Shown in pieces: positions 5,385 to 15,235 of a stretch of DNA of 15,235 bases (position 1 is its first letter; each line of letters begins with the position of its first letter). This DNA comes from Deltaproteobacteria bacterium (GTDB taxonomy: Bacteria > Desulfobacterota > Desulfobacteria > Desulfobacterales > JAFDCJ01): the NCBI GenBank assembly GCA_024277475.1, contig JAJRVC010000647.1:1-15235 (forward strand). The letters are read 5' to 3'. The notes under the pieces are model-generated. The model was given only the letters and a program-made list of their open reading frames with translations. It did no database searches and had not been told where the DNA came from. The position numbers were made by a program, and so were the translations under genes.

Positions 5385-8300
5385 ATGTCTGACAGGCCTT
5401 TGGCAAACAAGCGCATACGGAAAAATTTTGGTAAAATTAAAAAGATTGTCGATATCCCCGATCTTATCGGAATGCAGCGGGAATCATTTCAACGGTTTTT
5501 GCAAATGGGTGTCCCCCCTGAAAAACGAAAAGACATCGGTTTGCAGGCAGTCTTCAAATCCGTGTTTCCAATTAAGGATTTTACCGGGAGCGCATCCCTT
5601 GAGTTTGTTTCTTACCGGTTCGGAGATGTAAAGCACGGTATCGAAGAATGCATCCACAGGGGAATGACTTATGAGATACCTGTTCGCATTACGGCTAGAC
5701 TGGTAGTCTATGATATCGATACTGAAAGCGGTGTTTCCAACATCCGGGACATCAAGGAGCAGGAAATATACTTCGGTACGATACCCCTGATGACGGAAAA
5801 AGGTACCTTTATTATCAACGGGACTGAACGGGTGGTTGTCAGTCAGTTGCACCGGTCATCCGGCGTATTCTTCGACCATGATAAAGGCAAGAGCCATTCC
5901 AGCGGTAAAATTATTTACAGTTCTCGGATAATACCGGTACGAGGTTCCTGGATCGATATGGAGATCGATCCTAAGGACATTGTTTACATCCGCATCGACC
6001 GGCGACGCAAGTTTCCAGCCACCATCCTCTTCAAGGCTTTCGGATACACTGTTGAGGATCTTCTGGCTTATTTTTATAAAACGGAAAAAATTATTGTTAA
6101 AGGCAAAAAATATTTTAAGTATTTCAATGAAGACTTTTTAAGAGGTCAGCGGGCCGGCAAGGATGTCAAAGATCCTGAAACTGGTGATGTTCTGGTTAAA
6201 GCAGGCCGTGTTTTTTCCCGGCGTGCGCTCAAACGGCTATCAGCGACGAATGCGGAATTAATCCCCATTCATACCGATGAGATTATCGACCGGGCGTTTG
6301 CAGCCACGATAGTGCATCCTCAAAGCAAGGAGATCCTCGCAAAAGCGGTTGATTCCGTTGATGATGAAATACTGGCGGAGTTAAATGAAGCCGGCATCAA
6401 TGAATTTGAATTGCTTTTTATAGACGGGTATACCGCCGGTGAATCCATTCGCAAAACACTGCTGATGGATAAAGTAGAAACCAAGGAAGAAGCCTTAATC
6501 GAAATATATCGCAGACTCAGACCGGGTAATCCGGCCACACCGGAAGTGGCGCAGGATTTTGTCGATAATCTGTTTTTTAAGTCGACCTATTATGATCTTT
6601 CCGGAGTTGGACGTTTGAAAATTAACCAACGTCTGGGTATTAGCAGTGAAATAAATTTAAATATTCTCCGCAAGGAGGATATACTGCTGACCAGCAAGGC
6701 ACTCATTGAACTAAGAGATACCCAGGGCGTTGTTGATGACATCGACCATCTTGGAAATCGAAGGGTGCGTGCGGTGGGAGAGTTGCTGGAAAACCAGTAT
6801 CGCATCGGACTGGTTCGCATGGAACGTGCCATCAAAGAACGGATGAGCCTTCAGGAAGTGGATGCCCTGATGCCCCATGATCTGGTGAATCCGAAACCGG
6901 TATCGGCGGTGGTCAAGGAATTTTTCGGAACCAGCCAATTGTCCCAATTTATGGACCAGACAAATCCACTTTCGGAGACCACTCACAAACGGCGGTTGAG
7001 TGCTCTGGGTCCGGGTGGGCTTACCCGGGAACGAGCCGGTTTTGAGGTTCGGGATGTCCATCCGTCGCACTATGGACGGATTTGTCCCATTGAAACCCCG
7101 GAAGGGCCCAATATCGGCCTGATTGTATCACTGAGCACCTATGCACGGGTGAATGATTATGGCTTTATTGAAACGCCTTACAGTGTTGTTAAAAATGGCA
7201 AGGTTACCCGTGAAGTCAGGTTCCTGGACGCTTTTGAAGAAAAAGAATTGCCTATAGCCCAGGCTAACGCGCTGCTCGATGATAAGGGAGCCTATGTAAA
7301 CCCGCTGGTCACTTCGAGGGTATCCGGGGAATTTATGATGGTTGATCGCGAAGATATTGAATTAATGGATATCTCCCCTAATCAGCTTGTCAGCGTATCC
7401 GCATCGCTGATACCGTTTCTGGAAAACGATGATGCCAACCGGGCTTTGATGGGATCCAATATGCAGCGCCAGGCCGTTCCTCTGTTGATGAACCAGGCGC
7501 CTCTGGTGGGTACGGGTATCGAGGAAGTCGTGGCAAGGGATTCGGGTGTGGCCATTGTTGCCCGGCGTGATGCCGTGGTGGTGGATGTTGACGCCGGCCG
7601 CATCGTACTCAAGCACGATCCTTCCGATGATCCCAATGAGAAAGATGTTACCATCTACAATCTCTCTAAATTTATCCGCTCCAATCAAAATACCTGCTTT
7701 AATCATCGACCGATTGTGAAAAAAGGCCAGCGGGTATACGCCCGGCAGGTTATCGCAGATGGACCCGCCACAGACCAGGGTGAACTGGCGCTCGGCAAAA
7801 ATGTGATCGTGGCTTTTATGCCGTGGGGCGGATACAATTTTGAGGATTCGATCCTGGTGAGTGAGAGGCTGGTCAGAGATGGCGTCTATACATCGGTACA
7901 TATCGAGGAATTTGAAGTTGTCGCCCGGGATACGAAACTTGGCAAAGAGGAAATTACCAGGGATATCCCCAATGTCGGAGAAGATGCATTAAAGAACCTG
8001 GATGAAAGTGGGATCATTCGGTTGGGAGCTGAAGTCTATCCTGGAGATGTCCTGGTCGGCAAGATTACACCCAAGGGAGAAACCCAGCTTTCCCCTGAGG
8101 AAAAACTTTTGCGTGCCATTTTTGGCGAAAAAGCGGGAGATGTCAAAGATACTTCCCTGCGGGTACCGCCCGGTGTGCAGGGAACTGTTATCGATGCCAA
8201 GGTGTTTTCCAGGAGGGGAATCGAAAAAGACGATCGGACGCGTCTCATCGAAGATGAAGAGATTGCCACCCTTGAAAAAGATCGGGATGATGAGCTTGCA

Positions 8301-9482
8301 GTGGTCGCGGATCTCGTCAGATTGCAACTTGAGCAGCTATTGCTTGGGGAAAAAGTATATGCTCCTTTGAAAAAGGATAAAAAGGTTCTCATTGCGAACG
8401 GAGCCAAAATCGATGCCAAGACGCTGACAAAAATTCCCATCGTGCAGCTTGAAGGTGTCGTGTTAAAGGACCCCGGGCAGACCCAGGAAGTGCACGAAAT
8501 CCTTGAACGGTACCGGGATCAATGTGAACTTTGTCGACTTACCTTTGAACAGCAGGTCAGTCGTTATGAAAAAGGGGACGATCTGCCTCCCGGAGTGATT
8601 AAAATGGTCAAAATTTATGTGGCCATGAAGCGCAAATTGTCTGTAGGTGACAAAATGGCCGGCCGCCATGGCAACAAGGGGGTCGTTTCGAGAATCCTGC
8701 CGGTTGAAGATTTGCCTTATTTCGAGGATGGCAGCACGGTCGATATGGTTTTAAATCCCTTGGGGGTACCTTCCCGTATGAATGTCGGGCAGATCTTAGA
8801 AATACATCTGGGACGGGCAGCCAGGGGGCTTGGTGATCAACTCAACCAATTGTTGGAAGAACAGAAAATAAAAGCCCTGCGGGAGAAAATGAAAAAAATA
8901 TTTTTAGATCCTTCCCACAAAAAGGCAATCCAGCAGATGGATGATCAGGAACTGATCGATTTTGCATCCTATTATAAAGAAGGTGTTTTTATGGCCACAC
9001 CTGTTTTTGACGGCGCCAAGGAGGAGGAAATCAAAGATCTTCTGGTTGAGGCCGGGCTTAGCAGCTCCGGACAGGCAGCGCTGTTTGATGGCCGTTCCGG
9101 CGAACCCTTTGATGAGAAGATTACGGTGGGTGCAATGTATGTGATGAAACTGCACCATCTTGTTGACGACAAAATTCATGCACGCTCCATCGGACCCTAT
9201 TCGCTGGTTACCCAGCAGCCCCTCGGCGGCAAAGCCCAGTTCGGCGGACAGCGGCTCGGGGAAATGGAGGTCTGGGCCATGGAGGCCTATGGTGCCGCCT
9301 ATGCCCTGCAGGAATTCTTAACCGTCAAATCCGATGATATGGCCGGACGAACCCGTATGTATGAAAAAATTGTAAAAGGACAAAACGTACTGGAACCCGG
9401 CATACCCGAGTCTTTCAGGGTCATGACGAAAGAACTGCAGTCGTTGGGACTTGATATTGCACTGCTGGAGGAGACGGAGTAG
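5385..9482 (+). CDS. rpoB: DNA-directed RNA polymerase subunit beta
   Basis: Catalytic core subunit of RNA polymerase, 1365 aa (E. coli 1342). The order is as in proteobacteria: the protrusion begins with [20 protein letters not shown]; lobe with an E. coli-like SI1 insert (about 228-345); fork and rifampicin pocket, [20 protein letters not shown] followed by [11 protein letters not shown] (515-544); [15 protein letters not shown] motif; SI2 insert (about 948-1062); [13 protein letters not shown]; and the C-terminal clamp part [18 protein letters not shown]. Residues at the main rifampicin-resistance sites are the wild-type ones (Asp524, His534, Ser539, equal to E. coli 516, 526, 531). The start is ATG 5385 after GGAGA (5376-5380). 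rpoC follows after 109 AT-rich nt. Presence of both SI1 and SI2 supports a proteobacterium-like host. Confidence 0.98.
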   Translation: MSDRPLANKRIRKNFGKIKKIVDIPDLIGMQRESFQRFLQMGVPPEKRKDIGLQAVFKSVFPIKDFTGSASLEFVSYRFGDVKHGIEECIHRGMTYEIPVRITARLVVYDIDTESGVSNIRDIKEQEIYFGTIPLMTEKGTFIINGTERVVVSQLHRSSGVFFDHDKGKSHSSGKIIYSSRIIPVRGSWIDMEIDPKDIVYIRIDRRRKFPATILFKAFGYTVEDLLAYFYKTEKIIVKGKKYFKYFNEDFLRGQRAGKDVKDPETGDVLVKAGRVFSRRALKRLSATNAELIPIHTDEIIDRAFAATIVHPQSKEILAKAVDSVDDEILAELNEAGINEFELLFIDGYTAGESIRKTLLMDKVETKEEALIEIYRRLRPGNPATPEVAQDFVDNLFFKSTYYDLSGVGRLKINQRLGISSEINLNILRKEDILLTSKALIELRDTQGVVDDIDHLGNRRVRAVGELLENQYRIGLVRMERAIKERMSLQEVDALMPHDLVNPKPVSAVVKEFFGTSQLSQFMDQTNPLSETTHKRRLSALGPGGLTRERAGFEVRDVHPSHYGRICPIETPEGPNIGLIVSLSTYARVNDYGFIETPYSVVKNGKVTREVRFLDAFEEKELPIAQANALLDDKGAYVNPLVTSRVSGEFMMVDREDIELMDISPNQLVSVSASLIPFLENDDANRALMGSNMQRQAVPLLMNQAPLVGTGIEEVVARDSGVAIVARRDAVVVDVDAGRIVLKHDPSDDPNEKDVTIYNLSKFIRSNQNTCFNHRPIVKKGQRVYARQVIADGPATDQGELALGKNVIVAFMPWGGYNFEDSILVSERLVRDGVYTSVHIEEFEVVARDTKLGKEEITRDIPNVGEDALKNLDESGIIRLGAEVYPGDVLVGKITPKGETQLSPEEKLLRAIFGEKAGDVKDTSLRVPPGVQGTVIDAKVFSRRGIEKDDRTRLIEDEEIATLEKDRDDELAVVADLVRLQLEQLLLGEKVYAPLKKDKKVLIANGAKIDAKTLTKIPIVQLEGVVLKDPGQTQEVHEILERYRDQCELCRLTFEQQVSRYEKGDDLPPGVIKMVKIYVAMKRKLSVGDKMAGRHGNKGVVSRILPVEDLPYFEDGSTVDMVLNPLGVPSRMNVGQILEIHLGRAARGLGDQLNQLLEEQKIKALREKMKKIFLDPSHKKAIQQMDDQELIDFASYYKEGVFMATPVFDGAKEEEIKDLLVEAGLSSSGQAALFDGRSGEPFDEKITVGAMYVMKLHHLVDDKIHARSIGPYSLVTQQPLGGKAQFGGQRLGEMEVWAMEAYGAAYALQEFLTVKSDDMAGRTRMYEKIVKGQNVLEPGIPESFRVMTKELQSLGLDIALLEETE

Positions 9483-9591
9483 AACAACACTGACACCAAA
9501 AAGTGGAACCAGATCACTAGTAGTTTTGATTTATACCTTATTATCGACTTTTTATCATTTAATTATAAATTAAACATACAGGGAATATGCC

Positions 9592-12500
9592 ATGGATACT
9601 CTTTATGATTTCTTTGCAAAACCCACCAATCCTAAACGATATTCAGCCATTCGCATTGCACTGGCTGCACCGGAGCAGATTCGGAAATGGTCTCATGGGG
9701 AGATAAAAAAGCCGGAGACCATTAATTATCGAACCTTCAAACCGGAGCGTGACGGACTTTTCTGTGCAAAGATTTTTGGTCCCACCAAAGACTATGAGTG
9801 CAACTGTGGTAAATATAAACGCATGAAACACAGGGGGGTTATCTGCGAAAAATGCGGAGTTGAAGTGATTCAATCCAAGGTGCGCAGAGAGCGTATGGCC
9901 CATATCGAACTGGCCACCCCGGTTTCGCATATATGGTTCTTAAAAAGTTTACCCAGCAAGATTGGTAATCTGCTGGACCTGACGCTTAAAAACATGGAAA
10001 AGGTGCTCTATTTTGACAGCTATATTGTACTGGATCCCAAAGACACCCCGTTGAGTTGGGGACAGTTGCTGTCTGATGAGAAATATCTGGAAGCCAGGGA
10101 AACTTATGGGGATAAATTCGAGGCCGGAATCGGTGCCGAAGCCGTCAAAGAACTGTTGGCCAGTTTAAACCTGGACGAATTATACGAACAACTCCGAGTT
10201 GATATCCGTGAGACCGGATCCGTGGCCAAACGACAAAAGCTGGCCAAGAGGCTTAAAATTGTCGATGCTTTCAGACGATCCGGTGTCGATCCGACCTGGA
10301 TGATCATGGAGGTAATTCCGGTTTTACCGCCGGACCTTCGCCCGCTGGTGCCGCTTGAAGGCGGGCGTTTTGCCACCTCTGATCTCAATGATCTCTATCG
10401 CCGGGTGATTAACCGCAACAACCGGTTGAAACGTCTGATCGAATTGAAGGCTCCCGACATTATTGTTCGCAATGAAAAACGCATGTTGCAGGAATCCGTT
10501 GACGTCCTGTTTGACAATGGCCGGCACGGTCGTGTGATTACCGGGTCGAACAAGCGACCGTTGAAATCTCTCAGTGATACCCTTAAGGGCAAGCAGGGGC
10601 GGTTTCGCCAGAATCTGCTGGGCAAACGGGTGGACTATTCAGGACGTACCGTGATCACAGTCGGACCTGATCTGCGGCTTCATCAGTGCGGGCTGCCGAA
10701 AAAAATGGCCCTGGAGCTTTTTAAACCGTTTGTCTATTATCGTCTCGAACAAAAAGGGTTGGTTTCAACCGTCAAAAGCGCTAAGAAAATGGTCGAACGG
10801 GAAATCCCTGAAGTATGGGACACCTTGGACGACGTCGTCAGAGAGTACCCGGTCATGTTAAACCGTGCTCCAACGTTGCACCGGTTGGGTATCCAAGCCT
10901 TTGAACCGATTCTAATCGAGGGAAAAGCATTGCAGCTGCATCCCCTTGTCTGTACGGCATTCAATGCGGATTTCGACGGCGATCAAATGGCGGTGCATAT
11001 CCCGCTTTCCGTCGAGGCTCAAATAGAAGCCCGGGTCCTGATGTTGTCCAGCAACAATATCCTTTCTCCGGCCAACGGCAGTCCCATTATCGTGCCGAGT
11101 CAGGATATCGTATTGGGGATCTATTATCTAACCCGTACTGCCGCCGATGGTCAGGATGAAGGAATAATTTTTTCCAATGTCGAAGAAGTGCGCTCCGCTT
11201 ACGATGGCAATGCCGTAGATCTTCATACCAAAATCACTTTGCGGACCCACGGCAAACGCTATAATACCACTGTCGGAAGGGTTTTTCTGTGGGAAATCAT
11301 TCCGAAAGTCGATGTTATGGAGATGTGCCGCATCACGGTGGCGACCGAAGAAGAAGCCCACCAAATTCTTGGACGGCTTGATGCGGGCGATGATTTTGTT
11401 GACCTTGTTCATAAATTTTCCCAGGCACCGGACAAAGATAATGACGGGAATATCGGTCGATTGACATTCAATGAGTTCAAAGGCATTTTCGGTTGTGCGG
11501 ATACCGACGTGGAAGCAGTTTATTCCCTCAATCCCGGAGAATACAGCAAACAAGTTCTCTATGCCGATGAGGGCTACCATTTATTCGAGGTGGTTGAGAA
11601 AAAACCGGTGATTCCGTTTGATATCGTCAATCATGTTATGGACAAAAAAATGTTGCGTGAACTGGTAGATTACGTTTACCGGAACCTGGGGGCCAAAGCC
11701 ACCGTCATATTGTCCGACAGGTTAAAGGACTTGGGTTACAAATATTCAACCCAGGGCGGGCTTTCCATTTCAATTGATGCGATGATCACCCCGGAGAGCA
11801 AGCAGGCTATCATACAAAGAGCCGAAAAGCAGGTTGCCGAGATCGGTCGACAATATACCGAAGGCCTTATCACCCAGGGAGAAAAATACAACAAAGTCGT
11901 CGACATTTGGGCCAAGGCTACGGATGATGTCGCCAATGAAATGATGGATGCCATGAAAAAAGCACCGATGATCGGCAAAGACGACCAGCCACTGCTGGAT
12001 AAAAAAGGCAAACCGGTTATTACGGAAAGCTTCAATCCCATTTACATGATGGCCGATTCCGGCGCCAGGGGCAGCAAGGATCAGATGCGACAGTTGGCCG
12101 GTATGCGTGGTCTGATGGCCAAACCTTCCGGTGAGATTATTGAAACCCCCATTGTGGCCAATTTCCGTGAAGGGCTCTCGGTGCTGCAATATTTTATTTC
12201 AACCCATGGTGCCCGCAAAGGCTTGGCCGATACAGCCCTGAAGACCGCCAATTCCGGATATCTGACCCGGCGTCTGGCGGATGTTGCCCAGGATTGTGTG
12301 GTGCTTGAAGACGATTGCGGTACCATGACGGGGGTCGAAGTAGAGCCTCTGATGGAAGGCGGCGAGATTATCCAGCGTTTAGGGGAGCGGGTTTTAGGAC
12401 GTGTGGCGATTGAAGATATTATCGATCCCTTCACCGAAGAGATTATCTGTCGCAACGGAGACGAAATCGACGAGCATGTGGTTGAAAAAATTGAGGAAGC

Positions 12501-13992
12501 CGGTTTGACGAGTCTCAATATCCGGTCGGTTTTAACTTGTCGAGCCAAAAGCGGCGTATGTGCCAAATGTTATGGCCGGGATCTTTCACACGGCCGGCAG
12601 GTGGAAAACGGTCAGGCTGTCGGAATTCTGGCGGCGCAGTCCATTGGCGAACCCGGCACCCAGCTGACCATGAGAACTTTTCACATCGGCGGTACGGCCA
12701 GCAGGCGGGTGGAACAGGCGGATATCCGGGCAAGGACGGATGGTACTGTCAAATTTATCGACCTGAGTGTGGCAAAAAACTCAGAAGGGCGATATGTGGT
12801 TATGAACAGGCGCGGTGGTAAGTTTACTATCTTAAGTGATAGCGGGCGTGAACTGGAAAGTTTTCCGATCATCTACGGCGCTCATCTGCAGGTTCAAGAC
12901 GGCCAGAAGGTGAAAGCCGGTGAGCTTTTGGCTACCTGGGACCCGTTTACAACACCGATTCTTTCGGAAGTGGACGGGAGTGTCAAGTTTGGAGATATTA
13001 TCATTGGCAGAACCATGCAGGAAAAAGTGGACCCTGTCACCGGTAAATCCAGCCAGACGATTATCGAGTCCAAAAACACTGATGAACGCCCCCGAATTTC
13101 CATTAAAGATGAGGATGGCAAGACGGCAAAAATCCGGGGATCATCCGCTGTTGCTCGGTATATTCTTCCGATCAATGCAATTATGCTGGTGGAAGAAGGC
13201 GATTCCGTCAAGGCCGGTGACGTAGTGGCCAAGCTGCCCAGGGCAACCACTAAAACCAAGGACATCACTGGTGGCCTGCCGAGGGTGGCGGAACTGTTTG
13301 AAGTACGAAAACCAAAGGAAATCGCGGTACTAAGCCAGATCGACGGCTATGTGTCAATCGCTAAAAGCACCAAGAAAGGCAAGCAGAAGGTGACGGTGAC
13401 ACCTGTAGATGTAGGTGAAAAGAAAGAGTATCTGATTGCCCGGGGAAAACATATTAACGTCTATGAAGGCGATTATGTCAGAGCGGGCGAAGCGCTCATC
13501 GGCGGCTCGGCGATTCCCCAGGACATCCTCAGTATCAAAGGGGAAGTCTCGCTGGCTCGTTACCTTGTCGATGAGGTCCAGGAGGTTTACCGACTGCAGG
13601 GTGTGCGTATAAACGATAAGCATATCGAGGTGATCGTTCGTCAGATGATGAGGCGGGTGAAGGTGTTGGACGTAGGCGATTCGGATTTTATCCAGGAAGA
13701 GCAGGTTGACAAGATCAGATTCGAGGAGGCCAATCGTGCCGTTATTGAAAAAGGCGGCCAGCCGGCTGTGGCCGAATCCCTGATCCTCGGGATTACCAAG
13801 GCATCTTTGAGTACCGACAGCTTTATTTCCGCCGCCTCGTTTCAAGAAACCACTAAGGTTCTTACCGATGCGAGCATTGCGGGAGCCGTCGATGACCTCA
13901 GGGGCCTGAAAGAAAACGTGATTATGGGCAGACTCATTCCTGCCGGCACCGGCCTATCGGTGTACAATGATGTGGAGCTTGAGGTGGCTTAA
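9592..13992 (+). CDS. rpoC: DNA-directed RNA polymerase subunit beta' with an inserted PpiC/parvulin-like domain
   Basis: Catalytic subunit of RNA polymerase, 1466 aa against 1407 in E. coli. Domains in order: zinc site 1 (Cys70, 72, 85, 88); clamp and lid; rudder region; active-site NADFDGD (458-464, three Mg-binding Asp, same numbering as E. coli); pore domain up to about 572; a roughly 101-residue insert (573-673) that looks like a peptidyl-prolyl isomerase; funnel region; zinc site 2 (Cys909, 983, 990, 993); bridge helix [20 protein letters not shown] onward (857-895); trigger loop [20 protein letters not shown] (about 1012-1031) interrupted by an SI3-type insert (about 1037-1220); and the C-terminal part ending LIPAGTG. 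The C-terminus is shorter than that of E. coli. The start is ATG 9592 with a weak AGGGA site (9580-9584). All catalytic motifs are intact, so the polymerase should be active. Confidence 0.98.
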   Translation: MDTLYDFFAKPTNPKRYSAIRIALAAPEQIRKWSHGEIKKPETINYRTFKPERDGLFCAKIFGPTKDYECNCGKYKRMKHRGVICEKCGVEVIQSKVRRERMAHIELATPVSHIWFLKSLPSKIGNLLDLTLKNMEKVLYFDSYIVLDPKDTPLSWGQLLSDEKYLEARETYGDKFEAGIGAEAVKELLASLNLDELYEQLRVDIRETGSVAKRQKLAKRLKIVDAFRRSGVDPTWMIMEVIPVLPPDLRPLVPLEGGRFATSDLNDLYRRVINRNNRLKRLIELKAPDIIVRNEKRMLQESVDVLFDNGRHGRVITGSNKRPLKSLSDTLKGKQGRFRQNLLGKRVDYSGRTVITVGPDLRLHQCGLPKKMALELFKPFVYYRLEQKGLVSTVKSAKKMVEREIPEVWDTLDDVVREYPVMLNRAPTLHRLGIQAFEPILIEGKALQLHPLVCTAFNADFDGDQMAVHIPLSVEAQIEARVLMLSSNNILSPANGSPIIVPSQDIVLGIYYLTRTAADGQDEGIIFSNVEEVRSAYDGNAVDLHTKITLRTHGKRYNTTVGRVFLWEIIPKVDVMEMCRITVATEEEAHQILGRLDAGDDFVDLVHKFSQAPDKDNDGNIGRLTFNEFKGIFGCADTDVEAVYSLNPGEYSKQVLYADEGYHLFEVVEKKPVIPFDIVNHVMDKKMLRELVDYVYRNLGAKATVILSDRLKDLGYKYSTQGGLSISIDAMITPESKQAIIQRAEKQVAEIGRQYTEGLITQGEKYNKVVDIWAKATDDVANEMMDAMKKAPMIGKDDQPLLDKKGKPVITESFNPIYMMADSGARGSKDQMRQLAGMRGLMAKPSGEIIETPIVANFREGLSVLQYFISTHGARKGLADTALKTANSGYLTRRLADVAQDCVVLEDDCGTMTGVEVEPLMEGGEIIQRLGERVLGRVAIEDIIDPFTEEIICRNGDEIDEHVVEKIEEAGLTSLNIRSVLTCRAKSGVCAKCYGRDLSHGRQVENGQAVGILAAQSIGEPGTQLTMRTFHIGGTASRRVEQADIRARTDGTVKFIDLSVAKNSEGRYVVMNRRGGKFTILSDSGRELESFPIIYGAHLQVQDGQKVKAGELLATWDPFTTPILSEVDGSVKFGDIIIGRTMQEKVDPVTGKSSQTIIESKNTDERPRISIKDEDGKTAKIRGSSAVARYILPINAIMLVEEGDSVKAGDVVAKLPRATTKTKDITGGLPRVAELFEVRKPKEIAVLSQIDGYVSIAKSTKKGKQKVTVTPVDVGEKKEYLIARGKHINVYEGDYVRAGEALIGGSAIPQDILSIKGEVSLARYLVDEVQEVYRLQGVRINDKHIEVIVRQMMRRVKVLDVGDSDFIQEEQVDKIRFEEANRAVIEKGGQPAVAESLILGITKASLSTDSFISAASFQETTKVLTDASIAGAVDDLRGLKENVIMGRLIPAGTGLSVYNDVELEVA
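11308..11610 (+). other. PpiC/parvulin-like domain inserted in RpoC (residues about 573-673)
   Basis: The flanks, [14 protein letters not shown] before and [12 protein letters not shown] after, are adjacent in E. coli beta' (around residues 585/586, from memory). The 101 residues between follow the parvulin pattern: strand CRITV, helix [29 protein letters not shown] (family: ELAKEYSQDP), DGNIGRLT (family: GGDLGWF), [15 protein letters not shown] (family: AAFSLKPGEISEPV) and EGYHLFEV (family: FGYHIIKV). The His of the GYH motif is present (His663). The first catalytic His of parvulins (RHIL motif) is replaced, apparently by Arg580, and the substrate-pocket Phe appears to be replaced by Asp639, so activity is doubtful. 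The reading frame is continuous with the rest of rpoC and codon use does not differ noticeably. The domain call is by motif recognition, not by search. Confidence 0.78.
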
Positions 13993-14033
13993 CCGGAGAC
14001 TTTAAAAAATCATTAAAAATTAGAATAAAATGC

Positions 14034-14062
14034 TTGACTTTGGCGCGTTACATGGATACATA
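14034..14062 (+). promoter_or_regulatory. Putative sigma70 promoter for rpsL-rpsG(-tuf)
   Basis: TTGACT (14034-14039) and TACATA (14057-14062) are separated by 17 bp, in the AT-rich 128-nt gap between rpoC and rpsL. The -35 matches 5 of 6 consensus bases; the -10 is weaker (3 of 6). Transcription would begin at about 14069, giving a leader of around 50 nt before the rpsL ATG. This would let the str genes be expressed apart from the long rpo transcript. No intrinsic terminator is visible after rpoC, so read-through is also likely. Confidence 0.45.
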
Positions 14063-14120
14063 TCAACATTTTGCTACAACGTGACCTTTGTACCAGATTA
14101 ACCGGAAAAATGAGGGAAAT

Positions 14121-14492
14121 ATGCCCACAATCAACCAGCTAGTTAGAAAAGGCCGGAAGCAGATCAAAAAGAAAACCAACACACCGGCACTCAAAGGAGC
14201 GCCCCAGAAAAGAGGGGTATGCACCAGGGTTTACACATCTACACCCAAAAAACCGAATTCAGCATTGCGGAAAGTCGCACGGGTCCGGCTGACTACCGGA
14301 GTGGAAGTTACCGCTTATATTCCCGGTATCGGCCACAATCTCCAAGAGCATTCGGTGGTTCTTGTCAGGGGCGGACGGGTTAAAGATTTGCCGGGTGTAA
14401 GATATCATATCGTCAGGGGAACGTTGGATACTTTGGGGGTTGAAGACCGTAAACAGGGTCGATCCAAATACGGCGCCAAAAGGCCCAAATAA
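14121..14492 (+). CDS. rpsL: 30S ribosomal protein S12
   Basis: S12 lies at the decoding centre and controls accuracy; it is the streptomycin-resistance target. The protein is 123 aa, as expected. It starts [13 protein letters not shown] and contains [34 protein letters not shown] and [18 protein letters not shown]. Lys43 and Lys88, the usual sites of streptomycin resistance mutations, are wild type. Asp89 in KDLPG is the residue methylthiolated by RimO in E. coli. I chose ATG 14121 over an in-frame upstream ATG at 14088, because S12 always begins MPTINQL and GAGGGA (14112-14117) serves the later start. First gene of the str operon. Confidence 0.97.
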   Translation: MPTINQLVRKGRKQIKKKTNTPALKGAPQKRGVCTRVYTSTPKKPNSALRKVARVRLTTGVEVTAYIPGIGHNLQEHSVVLVRGGRVKDLPGVRYHIVRGTLDTLGVEDRKQGRSKYGAKRPK

Positions 14493-14551
14493 TCATTCTT
14501 TTATTGTAAACAATTACGTCTAATTTTCCGATTGAGGAGCCGATACATAAA

Positions 14552-15022
14552 ATGCCAAGAAGAAGGGAAGTACCTGAGCGACCGGTAATGGCCGATTCCA
14601 AATATGAAAGTAAATTGGTCACAAAATTCATCAATGCCGTCATGCGCGACGGCAAAAAGAGTACAGCCGAATCGCTTCTCTACGGTGCATTTGACATAAT
14701 GGAGCAAAAAACAAAGGGATCTCCGCTCAAACTTTTTGAACAGGCAGTGGATAACGTACGCCCGTTGATCGAAGTAAAATCCAGAAGAGTTGGCGGTTCA
14801 ACCTATCAGGTCCCTACGGAAATACGTCCATCGCGGCGGACTGCGCTAGGAATTCGATGGATTATCGGCTATGCCCGTAAACGACCGGAAAAAGGCATGG
14901 CCAGAAAACTTGCTGCGGAACTCATGGATGCCGCCAACAACCGGGGAGCTTCTGCCAAAAAAAGAGAAGACACCCACAAAATGGCGGAAGCCAACAAAGC
15001 GTTTGCCCATTTTCGCTGGTAA
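14552..15022 (+). CDS. rpsG: 30S ribosomal protein S7
   Basis: S7 initiates assembly of the 30S head by binding the 3' major domain of 16S rRNA and lies near the E site. The protein is 156 aa, the standard length. It starts [12 protein letters not shown] and shows [59 protein letters not shown] and the ending [10 protein letters not shown]. The start at ATG 14552 follows GAGGAG (14534-14539) by 12 nt. rpsL ends 59 nt upstream. In most bacteria fusA comes next; here a tuf gene starts only 89 nt downstream. The gap 15023-15094 has no convincing promoter or terminator. Confidence 0.97.
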   Translation: MPRRREVPERPVMADSKYESKLVTKFINAVMRDGKKSTAESLLYGAFDIMEQKTKGSPLKLFEQAVDNVRPLIEVKSRRVGGSTYQVPTEIRPSRRTALGIRWIIGYARKRPEKGMARKLAAELMDAANNRGASAKKREDTHKMAEANKAFAHFRW

Positions 15023-15057
15023 GGCTTGATCACACTAACAATCGATTAATATCATAA

Positions 15058-15235
<178 letters not shown>

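Noticed and set aside
5385..9482. Resistance mutations in RpoB (rifampicin) or S12 (streptomycin)
   Set aside because: The main positions (RpoB Asp524, His534, Ser539; S12 Lys43, Lys88) all carry the sensitive-type residue.
12644..13260. The SI3-type insert in the RpoC trigger loop as a novelty
   Set aside because: Its place and size match the known proteobacterial SI3, so it is expected; only the insert at 573-673 is unusual.

Overview
This window is a bacterial chromosomal core-gene cluster on the + strand that joins the tufB/secE-nusG/rpl-rpo block to the start of the str operon. The order is tuf - rpmG - tRNA-Trp(CCA) - secE - nusG - rplK - rplA - L10 leader - rplJ - rplL - rpoB - rpoC - rpsL - rpsG - tuf (start only). 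Every gene points the same way. I see no mobile element, CRISPR array, phage gene or accessory island. The organism is most likely a Gram-negative proteobacterium-like species, and I favour the Desulfobacterota (former Deltaproteobacteria). The reasons are that tuf-rpmG-trnW-secE-nusG is contiguous, RpoB carries both E. coli-type lineage inserts (SI1, SI2), RpoC carries an SI3-type trigger-loop insert, and SecE has a long Lys-rich N-terminal extension. This placement is inference from family knowledge, not from a search.

Layout: 1-1381 translation (EF-Tu, L33); 1493-1568 tRNA-Trp with encoded CCA, followed by two hairpins; 1670-2622 SecE translocon subunit and NusG; 2644-5130 the L11/L1/L10/L12 ribosomal stalk genes, with an L10-type autoregulatory leader before rplJ; 5131-5384 a structured spacer; 5385-13992 RNA polymerase beta and beta'; a likely promoter at 14034-14062; then S12 and S7; then the start of a second tuf. 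Together these make the elongating ribosome's factor-binding stalk, its decoding-site protein S12, the RNA polymerase core and the NusG factor that couples the two.

Most of the window is textbook. The stand-out is in RpoC (1466 aa). About 100 residues (573-673, nt 11308-11610) sit between two segments that are adjacent in E. coli beta'. They read as a parvulin/PpiC-type peptidyl-prolyl isomerase domain that seems to have lost its first catalytic histidine. I do not know of a description of a PPIase-like domain built into beta'.

Other points worth attention: the first 141 bases are repeated exactly as the last 141 bases, because both ends lie at the start of tuf, so the contig can look circular when it probably is not. 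fusA is missing between rpsG and tuf. tuf has codon usage unlike all its neighbours, rich in ATA-Ile and AAG-Lys. The rplL-rpoB spacer folds into an extended RNA structure.
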